NCBI RefSeq assembly: GCF_033296635.1
Contig: NW_026944092.1
Location: 92,296-156,295 of the forward strand
Source: Dichotomopilus funicola
Lineage: Eukaryota > Ascomycota > Sordariomycetes > Sordariales > Chaetomiaceae
Length of the DNA: 64,000 bases
Direction of reading: 5' to 3'
Shown here: positions 9,736-20,694 of the stretch, piece by piece
How positions within the stretch are numbered: position 1 is the stretch's first letter
Layout of the letters: every line of letters starts with the position of its first letter
Program-made: the position numbers and the translations under genes
Notes under the pieces: generated by a model
The model's input: only the letters and a program-made list of their open reading frames with translations
The model's database searches: none
Told to the model about the DNA's origin: nothing

Positions 9736-10828
9736 GTTGCAAGACGATAACAATGAAGTGCCGGACGGGCGAGCTGGTCAGATAGATTGATGCATCCAAT
9801 GCGTTGATTCCTGCCAAAAATAATAACCTACCACAAACTGTGAACACTGTCGGTGTGTTGGCTTCCATTGCTTGGCAACACGCGTCGCGCGCCTTGGTTG
9901 CTTGCTTCTTGCTTCCCAGCAAGTCAGGGCGGGTGGAAGGGTTAGGGTTACGCAGGGTTAAGGTTCCCAGGGTGAGTTATTACTGAAACAGCGCCCATAT
10001 ACTCCACTCCGTATCACTATCGCCATAACCGTTACCGTTGCCATTACCGCTCCCATTGCGGAGCTTGATTATTTGCACGTTGTCTAATGTCGTACTCCTC
10101 CAGATGACGGACTAGAACGGTTGTAGGATTACAAGTAATCCATTGGCATAAGGCCTCTCGTACTTGCCAACACGTTGGAAGAAGTGGAGGCCGCAGTTAG
10201 ATTCGAACCTGCGGTAATTAGTACATTGACAAAGAGATACGAGTGTTAGGATGGTTTTATTTAGTTCTGTGTTTTATTATTTCTCAAAAAACGAAGGTTG
10301 TTGTTAATACCTGTACCATTGTTTTGCCGATTGAGTGCAAGAAAACGCTCCAATTAATTACACCAAGCCAAAGCCGAAACAATTATCGGAGTTAAGGATT
10401 GACTGTATCCATCATCAGGAAGACAAACACCGAAGGACCAATTTCATCCCTTACTGATTCCTCTCCTTGACTGCCATTGTTGTCTGTTGAGCCGCGGAAC
10501 GCGCGGGGTGCGCAATTCGCTGACACGGCTTGGCATTCCCCGGGAACCCAACATCCGGATGGTACGAGTCGACCACCCCAGACGCATGCCCGATCGAGGC
10601 ATCTTTTGGCAAAAGGATAATTCCTATTCGTGGTTGACTTTGATGTGACCCACTGAGATATGGTGACCGACCTGGAGAGGCCTCGTCACCATCATTTTAG
10701 GGTAGAGACCTCTCACTGACTCTCAGTGAATAAATGGGCCTGACCTGGCCTGTTGTTGGTGTCCTCGGTCAACAAGTGAACAAACACACCACGCCGAGTC
10801 AACTTCCCTCTCGACATCCCCCCTCACC
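9736..10828. other. intergenic, no gene seen
   Basis: Holds short direct repeats around 10020-10060 (CCGTTACCGTTGCC type) and a CCGCAG...CTGCGG inverted repeat near 10195-10216. No frame with motifs. It separates the Spok-like gene (reading left) from the ERG2 gene (reading right), so it should hold both promoters. Confidence 0.45.
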
Positions 10829-11626
10829 ATGGCACCGCCCCCATCATCGCAGCCCAACAGGGGGCCATCCTCCCGGCCCCAGGGTAAAAAATCACCCACC
10901 GCCAAGAAAAGCATCTGGCTCAAACTCCTCACCATCCTCGGCGTCCTCCTACCCGTGTACTACCTCCTCGAGGCAAACCTGCACCGGTTCTACGTCTTCG
11001 ACGTCGACGAACTGCACGGGCTGACCAAGCGCGCCGTCGCCACCTACGGCAACGATACCCGGGCCATGGCCGACTTCATTGTCCGCGAACTCGACGGCCA
11101 GGCGGGTCTGTCGACGTATATCAACCGGGATGAGGATTGGATGTTTAATAATGCTGGAGGGGCTATGGGGGCGATGTATATTATTCATGCCAGTCCGTCT
11201 ACCTTATCTCTCCCACAGCATTCCATTTGGTTCGTACCATGCTGACGAGGAATGTATACAGGCATCACAGAATACCTCATCATATTCGGCTCCGCCATCG
11301 GCACAGAAGGCCACTCAGGCCGGCACACCTCCGACGACTACTTTTACATCCTCAGCGGCGTGGAGATGGCGTATGTCCCGGGCCAGTACGAGCCCGAGAT
11401 CTACCCGCCGGGCTCGGTGCATCATCTGCATAGGGGCCATGTGAAACAGTACCGGATGCCGGAGAAGTGTTTTGCGTTGGAGTATGCGCGCGGGTGGATC
11501 CCGCCGATGTTGTTTTTTGGGTTTGCGGATTTCTTTACAAGTACGTTGGATTTTCCGACGTTGGGGAAGACGGTGTGGATTACGGGGAGGGAGATGTTGG
11601 GGAACTTGGCCAGGGGGAAGTTTTAG
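10829..11626 (+). CDS. ERG2: C-8 sterol isomerase
   Basis: Converts fecosterol to episterol (delta-8 to delta-7 shift) in ergosterol biosynthesis at the endoplasmic reticulum. Exons 10829-11192 and 11262-11626 join in frame (MYIIHA|SITEYLIIFG) across a 69-nt intron with a GTCCGT donor, a GCTGAC branch site and a TACAG acceptor; product 242 aa. A single N-terminal membrane segment (about residues 30-47) follows a basic, proline-rich head. The conserved core reads GTEGHSGRHTSDDYFYIL, PPGSVHHL, GHVKQYRMPE, FALEYARGWIPPMLFFG and TLDFPTLG, all diagnostic of the Erg2/sigma-1 receptor family. Length and ending are normal. The target of morpholine-type inhibitors in fungi. Confidence 0.97.
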
Positions 11627-11813
11627 TCACCTACCTCTCCGTCACCTAGGTGGTGATAGTTGGAATGGTGATCATGGGAAATGTAGAAGGATTTGGGACT
11701 TGGGTAGTGTAGGATCATATAATAACATAGAACACTAATGCAACAATAATATCCCATGCATCACGGGAAATAACTGAATTTCCCTAAACCAGCTGCCAAA
11801 CCGATCTACTTAT

Positions 11814-12884
11814 CTAGGTAGTCTTCCTATCCACCCGACTCCAACCATCATCCCCAACCTTCGTCTCCGACCGCTGCTTCTTCTTGCCATTCCCCTTCCA
11901 CGGAGTCCTGGCCTTGGGGGAAGAACCCCTAAAGGTCAGCGGCAAGCCCAAATACTTCCTCAGCTCCCGCTGCATCTCATACGCAGCCCCCGGCTCCTGC
12001 TTCAACCACCCCAAATACGTCGAATGACACGTCTGCTGCGCAAAGAAGCTCTTCGTCAAGAACGGCCCGGTAGTCGTTGCAGTCGCAGGCGTATTTGTGT
12101 TTGTACCAACCCCTTCCTCAGCCTTCAGAGCACCCCCCGACCCAACCTTAACAACATCCGCCCACCGCATCTTCCTCTCACCCCCCTCCCTCCACTGACC
12201 GCCCCCCACTACCAAGCCCTCCTCCTCCAAAGGCAACCCAAAAACCCCCCTCCACCCCCTCTTATACCCCTCCCTAACTTCCCCCGACACACCCTCCCAA
12301 CCCCCCTGCGAAAACAACACCACCCTTAACCGCGCCATAATACCCAACCAGATGGCACAATCCGGGCGGTGGATCCACGCTTCGGGGTGCTGAGCTACAA
12401 CCGCCTCGGGGTGGGCAGTTTTGAAATCGGTGGAGTGAGAAGCTTTAAGATCGGCGGCTAGCGCGTGCAAGAGGACGGTGATCCAGCCTTTTTCGCCGTG
12501 GGTGAGGTCGGGGTAGTAGAGCATGTCCAACTGGGCGTTAGCCACAGTCTTAGCGCGGCGAAGAGCGCTATTCTCTGCCTCGGGCTTCGTGTCGGCACCA
12601 CCGCTGCCCGTCAAAGGTGCCAGCTGGGCATCGGTTGCAAGTCGGCTAGTAACGCCGGTATTGATACCCGCGAATAACGGATCAGACTTCGCCAGTGCGT
12701 TGAGGGAGTCGGGGGAGAAGACAGCGCGGTATTTGGTGAGACAGGTGGCTTGGTCGGCTGGGGTGAGACCGGCGTCTTGGAGGATGTTGGTTAGGAGGAG
12801 GTATTGCTCGACGACGTTTTCGGGGATTGGGTTGGGGGTTTTGGGTTGGGGGGCGTGAGGCCGGCGACGGAGGATGAGGCCCAT
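11814..12884 (-). CDS. uncharacterised fungal protein, 356 aa
   Basis: Single exon from the ATG at 12884 (MGLILRRRPHAPQ) to a stop at 11814. The frame stays open further upstream, but without a better ATG and into sequence that looks like a leader. I do not recognise the family. It is mostly helical in appearance (VVEQYLLLTNILQDAGL; WITVLLHALAADL; WLGIMARLRVVLF) and ends in a basic, low-complexity tail (GNGKKKQRSE) that could act in nuclear targeting. No signal peptide or membrane segment is seen. Its 3' end faces that of ERG2 with about 190 nt between them. Confidence 0.6.
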   Translation of the reverse strand: MGLILRRRPHAPQPKTPNPIPENVVEQYLLLTNILQDAGLTPADQATCLTKYRAVFSPDSLNALAKSDPLFAGINTGVTSRLATDAQLAPLTGSGGADTKPEAENSALRRAKTVANAQLDMLYYPDLTHGEKGWITVLLHALAADLKASHSTDFKTAHPEAVVAQHPEAWIHRPDCAIWLGIMARLRVVLFSQGGWEGVSGEVREGYKRGWRGVFGLPLEEEGLVVGGGQWREGGERKMRWADVVKVGSGGALKAEEGVGTNTNTPATATTTGPFLTKSFFAQQTCHSTYLGWLKQEPGAAYEMQRELRKYLGLPLTFRGSSPKARTPWKGNGKKKQRSETKVGDDGWSRVDRKTT

Positions 12885-13443
12885 TTTGATGGTTATTGCG
12901 AGTGTATGGATAGGTGTGGTAAAGATGGCTGGTGGTGAGAACTCAGGAGCTCGCTTGGCTGGGAGAGTTCCTGAGTGGGCTGGGAATGGGAGATGCGGAG
13001 GGTAGAGATGTGGGAGGCATGGGTTATTTATATACTTACACACCCAAACTGTCACACGAGTACCGGTCTTTGTTGTCCCGTTTGGGTATCCTCGGAAAAC
13101 GAGGCTGCAGAACAATAGCGTTGTGCATGAGGGTATTCGTGGCCAGGCGAGTTCTCCACAAAGCGTACTCAGTTGTTTTGGCGGGACGAAATTGGTAAGT
13201 AATAAAGAACCGAGTGTGGCAACGCCATTGAGGTAGCCTTGGTGCTCATACACGACCTCGAGTGAGGCTGCCAGCAAAGTTCTTTGTGTTCCTGTTTCGA
13301 GCTAGCCCCTTTGTTACAACCTTTGACCACGTCAACTGACAACATTCGCAACCAGAATGATTATCCAGAATAGTCATCTCCATCAAGCGTAAATCATGAC
13401 CGACATCGTTATCCCATCAAGAACCGTAGTCAACCATCCAAAT
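12885..13443. other. intergenic, no gene seen
   Basis: Leader and promoter of the 356-aa gene and the 3' flank of the glycosyltransferase gene. No additional feature recognised. Confidence 0.4.
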
Positions 13444-14804
13444 CTAAGGTAATGTCTCGTTCCACGGCCGCCAGCTCTGCTCCTCAAACCTCGGCATGCA
13501 CAAGACCTTCTCCGGCGGCCCCATCCACTCCATCTTACCCTCACCGTTACTCTCCTTCTTCTCCCCCTTGACCAAATCCGTCACATACCCCCTCTCCTCT
13601 TTAACCTTCCTCCCCATCTCAACCGAATACTCCAAATTCACCGTCGGCACCACCATAATCCTCCCAAACCCATTCCACCACAAATCCTTACAAAACGCCT
13701 GCACCTCTCCCTGCCTACACTCCCCCTTTTCCTTCCTGGCCCCGCGAAACTTGACCCTCCCCTCCACCAACGGCTGCGCAGTAAACACCACCGCCCCGTT
13801 CCAGCACGAAAACACCTGAAATGGCTCATGCCGCTCCATCCTCCCCTTCGCCACGGGATCGCTCCACATCAGTTCCCCCGAGTGTTCCCACCCGGCCGTC
13901 TCTGGCGTGATGGGGAAGAATAGGTCACCCTGCAATGTGCGCGCGACATACACGTCGTAGAAAAACGAGGGGTCGGAGCTCGTCCAGTCTAGCGCGCACG
14001 CCATGTGGGCATCCTGCCGTCGGCGCTGGTGTAGTAGCTCGAGGATATCATCCGGGCACGCGGCGACGTCATTAAGGAAGATAACCGTCGCGTCGGGGGT
14101 GTAATGGGACGGGTCACCGGTCGTCAGCGGAGCCAAGGCGAGGTTACGCAGGTTGGCGAGCGCAGCAAACCGGTCGACGCCTTCGGATAGCGGGTCGATG
14201 CCGTTATCGACGGCTAGGAAGGTGCGGAGATGGAGGGTGTTGACGAGGAGGGGTTGAAGGGCGGAGAGGATGTCGGCTGTGCCGTCGGGGGAGTTGCCTT
14301 CGACGATGGAGAGGGCGCATTGTTGGGGGCCGAGGAAGAGGGCCGCGGAGAGGATGCTGCTGAGGAGTTGCGGGAGGATCGGGAGGTTGTTGCGGAGGTT
14401 GAGGGCGAAGAAGTAGCGGATTTGGGGGGGGACGGGGGGAGGGTCGCTGCGGAGGTGTTCGTAGCGGGAGAAGTTGGGGGGTGGGCAGGCGAATTTCGGG
14501 AGGGTGGTGTCGGTTGCGTTGAGGATGGTGTTGAGGTATTGGGTTATTGTTGCGCTGGGTAGAACGACGCCTGGAATCGCCACTGTCAGCTTCGGTTCTT
14601 TTGAGGGTATTAAATTGAACGTTACGCGACACCCATACCATCCGACACTTCAACAGGCACGACCGCGTCTTTTGACCCCCCACCATACGTTCGGGCAATC
14701 GGCGATGCGCCCAGTCGAGTCAACAGAAAATAAAGCGCAATCACGGCTACGGCCGCTACCTGCACGGTAACGAGCAGCTTGCGGGAGGGCATAATCCACG
14801 CCAT
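13444..14804 (-). CDS. CAP59/CMT1-type glycosyltransferase (GT69), alpha-1,3-mannosyltransferase-like
   Basis: Type II Golgi membrane glycosyltransferase. Exons 14804-14639 and 14570-13444 join in frame (VSDG|VVLPSATI) over a 68-nt intron (GTATGG, CTGAC, TCCAG); 430 aa. A short cytoplasmic head is followed by one membrane anchor (about residues 5-30). The luminal domain shows the GT69 order: RYFFALNLRNN, SIVEGNSPDGTADIL, ATVIFLNDVAACPDD, CALDWTSSDPSFFYDVYVAR, then FQVFSCWNG and a Cys-rich stretch ending with YSVEMGRKV. Members of the family build capsule or cell-wall mannans in fungi. A good acceptor (CATGTAG) lies just upstream of the chosen ATG, so a short 5' exon is possible. The donor and acceptor substrates are not readable. 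Confidence 0.85.
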
Positions 14805-15115
14805 TCCGGAGACGCCGGCGGCGGGGAGCGGCACTTCTACATGTTAAGAATAAAGAGAAGATGGGCAGTTCAAAAGCAGTTGAGTGCCGACGTTGATCTC
14901 GCGTGGTGCCACGGCGTGTTGATCCAATGAGACGCAGCGAGTAACAGGGGTGTTAAACTATTGAGCTTATTTTTGTTTACGCCAAGCCCGATTGCATGTC
15001 CATCTGCTCATCACGTAAAACTTGAAATAATTATCGGCGGAGTTCGAAGTGAGCCATGTTGAAGGCCCAATGACTTCTCCTCATTGCTGACTCATGTTTG
15101 TTTCCCCATGATTAA
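14805..15115. other. intergenic, no gene seen
   Basis: Contains the possible 5' exon or leader of the glycosyltransferase gene. Nothing else recognised. Confidence 0.35.
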
Positions 15116-17173
15116 TCACTTCGGCGCGGTTAGAACCGATACGCCGCCTTTCTCACTGACTTCTTTTTCCGAGTCCACTTCGCCATCATCGCTCTTGCGA
15201 ATATCCCCAAAGATCTCGTGCATCTCCTCGAGGGATTTGCCTGCACTTTGATCAGCAATCTCTTTGCAAGGATAACAGTGACAATCTTACCTCTCGTCTC
15301 CGGATATGTCACGGCAAAAATGACCGCGCATATGGCGTTCGTCAGGATGAAGAGAATCTGGTCAAGTCAGCTTCTACCCGACTGCTACAAGTGGTTGAAC
15401 GGGTTCTCAGCTCACATAATACTTCCAACCGACCCGCTCCAATGCAATCGGCGAGCACTGCGTGATGATCAAGCTGACAGAGTAGTGGATGATCTGGACC
15501 ACCGCGTTCGCCTTGGCGCGTGACTCGGTCGTGAACACCTCTGGACTGCGAAGGGTTAGTACTGCTGACTCGGAGATGCCCGTATCACAACGCCACGAGA
15601 AAAACTCACGGAATAATCCAAGTCATCGGCCCCAACAACGCCGAGTAGTTAGCCGACACCAAGAAAATACACGCAATCAACCCCTTCTGCGCAGCCTCAT
15701 TCGTCGGCTGCCCAGGCACCGCCGGAAACCTAGCCGCAAGAACCGTAACAATCAAGTACGATAGCGACAACAACGCCGCGCTCGAAACCAAGATCGTCTT
15801 CCTCCCGATCCGGTCCACAAATAACAACGACAGCGTCGATGCAATGGGCGCCACACACCCATACAGCCCGCTCATCAACAACTGCTGGTCCTGGTCAAAC
15901 TGCAGCGTCGCATAGATAGCCGTCTGGTAGTACTGCACGAAACTAATCCCCGACAACATAGCGGCCCCCAGCACAAACGACCCAACAAACAGCCGTTTCC
16001 TTGCCGGCGCCGTGCGCACGAGATCCGCCCACCGAAACCGGCTTTGCATCTGCGTTTCCTCGGCAATGCTAGCTTGGATCGTGGCGAACTCGGTGCGGCA
16101 CCACTCATCGTTGGCGCCGTTGTAGTGCCAGGCGCGGAAGGCGGCTTCGGCTTCGTCGTACCGGCCTTTGAGACAGAGCCAGCGGGGGGATTCACCGATT
16201 AGGAGGACGCCGATGCCGAGGATGAGGGCGGGGATGCCTTGGATGGCGAAACCGAGACGCCATTGGTTGGCGTTGGCCCATTTACCTTCGCCGACGCCTG
16301 TCCAGAGGGCTACGAAGAAACCCCAGGAGACCACTGCCATGCGTTAGTCTGCCGGTCTATTGCTAGCCTAGCTTTGGTTGGGGGAAAGGTGGGACGCACT
16401 CATCTGGTTGACGGTTGTGATCCGGGCTCGCTCGTTGGTCTGTTGGGCAACGTCAGTAGCTTTCCAAGGGGTAACAAAGAGTCAGGATGGCAATCTACCT
16501 TGGCAATCTCGGCCCCAAACACAGGCCCAACACCAGTGATAGTCCCGACGGCATATCCGATCAACAACCGGCCGATGATGACTACACCAAAACCACCGCA
16601 TCATTAGCTCTCTTTTTGATGTTGTCTAGTTTGGCAAGCAAAGAACAAACACCACTTACGCATAGCAACATGCGCCGCACCAGCCATGAGTGCAGCTCCC
16701 AGTACGCCCCAGGCACACCCAAAGGCAATCGCCCTCCTTCGGCCCATCCTATCGCTCGTCATACCAACTGAGGCGCTGCCAAGCCATGCTGTTTCTTTGT
16801 CAGCTCATATTCCGCACCGGGGAAGGCGCTGCTACAAGGGGTTGGTAGCAATGAGTGGACATACCTCCGGCCTGGTAGACCGAGACGATCGCCCCACGAA
16901 GCGGAGCATCCGGGTGGTTAAAGTAGCCGGTAAAGGAACCGAGCGCTAGACTGGGCGTGACGATGCCGGAGTCGCTGGCAGGGCAGTGTCAGTTCATCAT
17001 TCCATTACCGTTGCGTTAAACAAACAAGCTAGGTAGGTATGCATCCGGCGAGAGAAGCAATCGTTACGACAAGACCCCACCTACAAACCATAAAGAAACC
17101 CCCCAATGCCCAGCAGCAACGAGGCCAAAAAGGGTTTAGTCAGCCATGACTCCCTCTTCGGTACCACTGCCAT
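15116..17173 (-). CDS. MFS sugar transporter, nine exons
   Basis: Proton-coupled hexose/disaccharide permease of the fungal sugar-porter family in the plasma membrane. Exons (high to low): 17173-17085, 16974-16865, 16788-16660, 16581-16499, 16439-16400, 16333-15610, 15545-15416, 15357-15291, 15240-15116; introns 50-110 nt. The spliced frame closes at 498 aa. Hallmarks: GGFLYGFDSGIV in the first membrane helix, DRMGRRRA between helices 2 and 3, GRLLIGYAVG, ESPRWLCLKGR, VDRIGRKTIL between helices 8 and 9, and PEVFTTESRAKA plus TYPETRGKSLEEM at the end of the fold. Twelve hydrophobic segments are expected. The intron density is high but every joint restores a conserved family residue. Substrate unknown; hexose or lactose/galacturonate-type permeases are the closest by eye. 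Confidence 0.93.
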
Positions 17174-18072
17174 GGTGAAGGCCGGTCAACGGTCGGTAAA
17201 ACAAGGTGTGCCGTAAACTCAACGCTGGACGGTCGGTCGGGGTTTCAGTTGCAGTGCAGCAGTTATTGCAGAACGTTTGTTTGCAGCAGGGAAGCAAAGG
17301 GGAAAAAAAAGAAAGGACAAAGGCAGGCAGGCGAGGACCGCCGCTGCGGACCCGACCCGGCGAACGCAGCATTTTCCTTTGACATCGACCGTTCCGATCT
17401 GGATGCATGGCGGCGCCGGAACAGTCAGATTAGTATGTAATCCACCGGTTTTGTCGATATTGGAGTGGTCGCTGTAACGGTCTTACGTTGGTTGAGGCCG
17501 GGGTCATCATTCGCCAGGGGGGGAATCAATTTGCCGACTGGCTGTTGGCTTAACGTGGTTTAGTGCACGGCGGAAGCGGGATCCTGAATCGGGATTTTAG
17601 CTTTGGGATTTGGGATGTTGGGTTGAAGAGAGGCAAAAAGGGTGGAAGTGGTCAAACTTGGGTATTAATTTAGAGTTTGTTTTAGAGTTTGCATACATAT
17701 GCAGGTTGTTGATTGTAACCGAACTGTCGGGTCGCTGGGGTTGTGTCTCAGTTGAACCATGTGATAATTAGTTTTGGCCTCGGCCCTCAAAGAATCAGAA
17801 TACGCACATCAACTGCAAGCGGAGGATATATTTAGCAAATGTTTTTTTTCCTTAGCTCTGACACCTTTGACAAATGCAGAAATGGTAAATTCATTCATTT
17901 CTCCGGATACTTTATGTAACGAGTACGCTGGGAAATGTAACCCTCGAGCGTACCTTACGCTAACGTAGTGGCTCGACATATCCAAGCTTTCTCTTCATCG
18001 TCACTAGGTTATATACTTGTACTTCAAAAAAGCTCCTTTAGCATTAGCATTATCAAAGCCAACTACAGCATC
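17174..18072. other. divergent promoter region, no gene seen
   Basis: About 0.9 kb between the transporter (reading left) and the BTB gene (reading right). A TTATATAC element at 18009-18016 could be the TATA box of the BTB gene, 57-64 nt before its ATG. No frame with motifs. Confidence 0.4.
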
Positions 18073-18971
18073 ATGGCATCCACCACAATCTCACAGTACC
18101 ATGGCTCCGACATGCAGTAAGTCCGTCCAAACAACTCTCTAGTTCTTTTCCTTAACCGCCAGACAATCCCATGCTAACGGACACCAACGTACCGTAGGAT
18201 GTTTCACAAGGGACACTTTTCCGACGTGGTTGTGAAATGTGGCGATCGGGCTTGGATGCTTCACAAGAGCATTCTCGCCTCCAGGAGCAAGTGGTTCAAT
18301 AAGGTCATTAAAGACCAAGCAGGGGGACCGTCTTGCAATCTTGTAACTATCAAAATGTGTGGGCCGAACGTGGCCGAGGTGATCCTGCGGTATATCTACG
18401 GCGGTAGTATGTCGACTCCCTTTTCCCCCATCAAGCGGTACATAAGTCGTTTAGTGGCCTGGAATGCTTCGAGATACCAAGCCAAGACTAACGCGCGCAC
18501 CCCGCAGCCACCGAGTTTCACCATCTCAACGAGCCGGCCGGAGACGGCGCCGTTCTCCTGATGTACACCAAAGTACACCCCGCAGCCCGGTACTTCGGCC
18601 TGCCCACGCTCGCCAACCTCTGCCTCGACAAAGTCCACACCAATCTCAACCTGATCGCAGCCCAGCTCCGGGGTGACCTCCCTACTGGTGGAGGAGATAA
18701 AGCGCCCTTGATACAGGCCGTAACCAAGGCGATTCGGAACTTTTATGCGTACGACCACGAGGTAGTCAAGAAGTTCAGTGAGATTGGGCTGCTTCGGGCC
18801 GAGTTTGTGCATTTTGCTTGTGATGTGTGGGAGATCCTGCGTCGCGATAGGGAGTTTATGGTTTTTATGAGGACGGAAGTGCCCAACTTTGCGCTGGACG
18901 TCGGGAGGACGTGGCAAAGGCCTCAGGGGAAGGATGAGAAGCCTGTCAGGTGTCCTAGTGTTGAGGATTAG
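18073..18971 (+). CDS. BTB/POZ domain protein, 237 aa
   Basis: Exons 18073-18116, 18198-18403 and 18508-18971, with introns of 81 nt (GTAAGT...GTAG) and 104 nt (GTAGTA...CGCAG); the frame closes at 237 aa. Residues 15-85 form a BTB fold: MFHKGHFSDVVVKCG, WMLHKSILASRSKWFNKVI, VAEVILRYIYGG. The rest resembles the helical back end seen in fungal BTB proteins (AARYFGLPTLANLCLDKV). BTB proteins dimerise and often serve as substrate adaptors for Cul3 ubiquitin ligases, but many fungal members like this one have no known partner. No zinc finger, kelch or ankyrin part is present. Confidence 0.88.
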
Positions 18972-19298
18972 ACTTTCTAGATGGCACGTTTGTGGGTGGC
19001 CGAAGCCCGGGATGAGGGAGCCGTGGGGGGTTTCTGAGTCAATTGGACGAGGTGTTAGTGCTTAAATGGGTGCTTTCAGCACACATTCATGGGCAGTAAT
19101 ATAGATATACCTTGTACACGCAATCCACCGCTTGAGTTGTCCAAGAAACGGTAACCGTATCTCTGAGCTGCAACAGTGTACTTGAGTATTCTTATTCCGT
19201 CATTTGAGTTCCCATTCAACCGACCTTTCTTGAAATCCTACGTGAATACCTGGCCTTCCAACTTACATCTTCATAGAACTCACCAGCCTTCATAACCC
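18972..19298. other. intergenic between convergent genes
   Basis: 3' flanks of the BTB gene and the GFA gene, which converge here. AT-rich; no further feature seen. Confidence 0.4.
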
Positions 19299-19949
19299 CT
19301 ACTTCCCCTCAACCACCTCCCCCGTCTCCTCATCCACCCGTTCACTCCCCCCCGACAACCCCCTAAACTTCGGTTTCCCATCCCTAAGATCCACCACCCG
19401 CTGCAAATAAAACATATGACTCTGCACCTCAAACGCCTCCCGGCCCTCGCGTGTATGAATCCCCTCTATCAGCGTCGGAAACACCAGAATCATATTCCGC
19501 CCTTCGTCCATAATCGGCGTCCGGCAGTACACACACTGCACTTTGCACGGCAAATGGTGGGTTCGCGACTTGTTGGCTGAGTCATACCATGCGAGGTTGT
19601 GGTGGCCACGGGGGAAGTTGATGTCGGTTTTGTGGAAGATGGCCGCCCATTGGAAGGGGGCCTGCTTGGGTGGAGAGGTTAATGTTGGGAATGGAATATG
19701 GGTGACAATATCACAGGATATTTTGAACAGGTTGGGGAGATTGCTCACTCCATGAAGCTGTTGACATGTGGTGCAGTGGCAGTACTTCGAGGCTAAAGGC
19801 TTGTCTCGGCTCAGCTGATACTCCACGGCGCCGCAGTGACATTTTCCTTTCCATTTGACGTCAAAATTGCCGACTTCGTGGACACGATAGGGGGGTTGTT
19901 CCTTCCAAGACTCTCTTTCGGGAGGTTTATCCTGCTGTGTCTCTGGCAT
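19299..19949 (-). CDS. GFA / CENP-V domain zinc protein
   Basis: Member of the glutathione-dependent formaldehyde-activating enzyme (GFA)/Mss4-like family. Exons 19949-19749 and 19661-19299 join in frame (CQQLHG|APFQWAAIF) over an 87-nt intron (GTGAGC...AAGCAG). The intron length is a multiple of three, so the unspliced frame is also open. Product 187 aa from the ATG at 19949. Zinc-ligand cysteines fall in the expected places: C37 and C39 (GKCHCGAV), C57, C59 and C62 (YCHCTTC), C110 and C113 (CVYCRTPI). The usual aromatic core FQWAAIF is present. Biochemical roles in this family are poorly defined; many fungal copies are not formaldehyde enzymes. A possible 5' extension in frame lacks an ATG. 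Confidence 0.87.
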   Translation of the reverse strand: MPETQQDKPPERESWKEQPPYRVHEVGNFDVKWKGKCHCGAVEYQLSRDKPLASKYCHCTTCQQLHGVSNLPNLFKISCDIVTHIPFPTLTSPPKQAPFQWAAIFHKTDINFPRGHHNLAWYDSANKSRTHHLPCKVQCVYCRTPIMDEGRNMILVFPTLIEGIHTREGREAFEVQSHMFYLQRVVDLRDGKPKFRGLSGGSERVDEETGEVVEGK

Positions 19950-20694
19950 CGTTTTCGGGGTTGTGCTCTGGACGAGATCAGATGCCCAGATGCTCGGTTC
20001 GTTCGAGTGTTCCAAGGGTTCAATGTCTCCTTCCACAGGTCATGAACAGATGACCAAGTTAGGGTCTTATCATACAAATCGGAAAGTTCACGCGACAACC
20101 TTCGAAGGTAAACCGGTAAAGAGGGGAGTTTCCGCGGTTTGCTTGTTTTACGGGGTAATTGATATCTCCAAATCTGGAATCAGGGACCTTCATGTTGACG
20201 TCACCAGCACACATTACTTCTTGTTTAGAACCCACTCCAAAACAAATAAACACGACGGTAAAGGCCAGAAGCCGGAAGTGTGGATGGTTCACCGTATCCG
20301 TCACGAGACGTCGAATTAGCCTACGAGATGTCTCCACGAGGACGGTCATTCAGCGCTCCTCCAAGGCTCGGATGACCTTCGTCCCTTGAAATGCGACCCC
20401 TAGCCTCCGCATTTCCTAACTTCATCTGATAGGGACCAATACGGAGACGCTCTTATTATGCTCGGGGGCTCGGACGTGGGTCTTCTTCCCTACAGTCCCC
20501 GGGCTCGGCCGCAGCGTCGCTGTATGGTTTGCATGTGAGCTCAGCACGGTGACAGTCACCCTAAGTAGGGCGTTCGATAGCGGTGGGTGACAAAAATTCA
20601 TAAATAGGTCGGCTGTGGAGGTTAAAAGTCGATCTAGGTCACATCTCGGCACTTATCCCAGAGTAACAGATCAGCGCACTACGATTACGACAAA
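19950..20694. other. divergent promoter region, no gene seen
   Basis: Lies between the GFA gene (left-reading) and the O-methyltransferase (right-reading). CATAAATA at 20599-20606, about 90 nt before the methyltransferase ATG, is a plausible TATA element. Confidence 0.4.

Noticed and set aside
9935..9965. GGTTAGGGTTACGCAGGGTTAAGG, telomere-like
   Set aside because: Only one exact TTAGGG unit, with decaying neighbours; too short to call an interstitial telomere or chromosome end.
10189..10220. tRNA-like T-arm (GTTCGAA core within a CCGCAG inverted repeat)
   Set aside because: No A box and no matching acceptor stem at tRNA distance on either strand.
12885..13277. 5' extension of the 356-aa gene by 131 codons
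   Set aside because: The open frame there begins with a non-ATG codon and its translation looks like leader sequence; the ATG at 12884 fits better.
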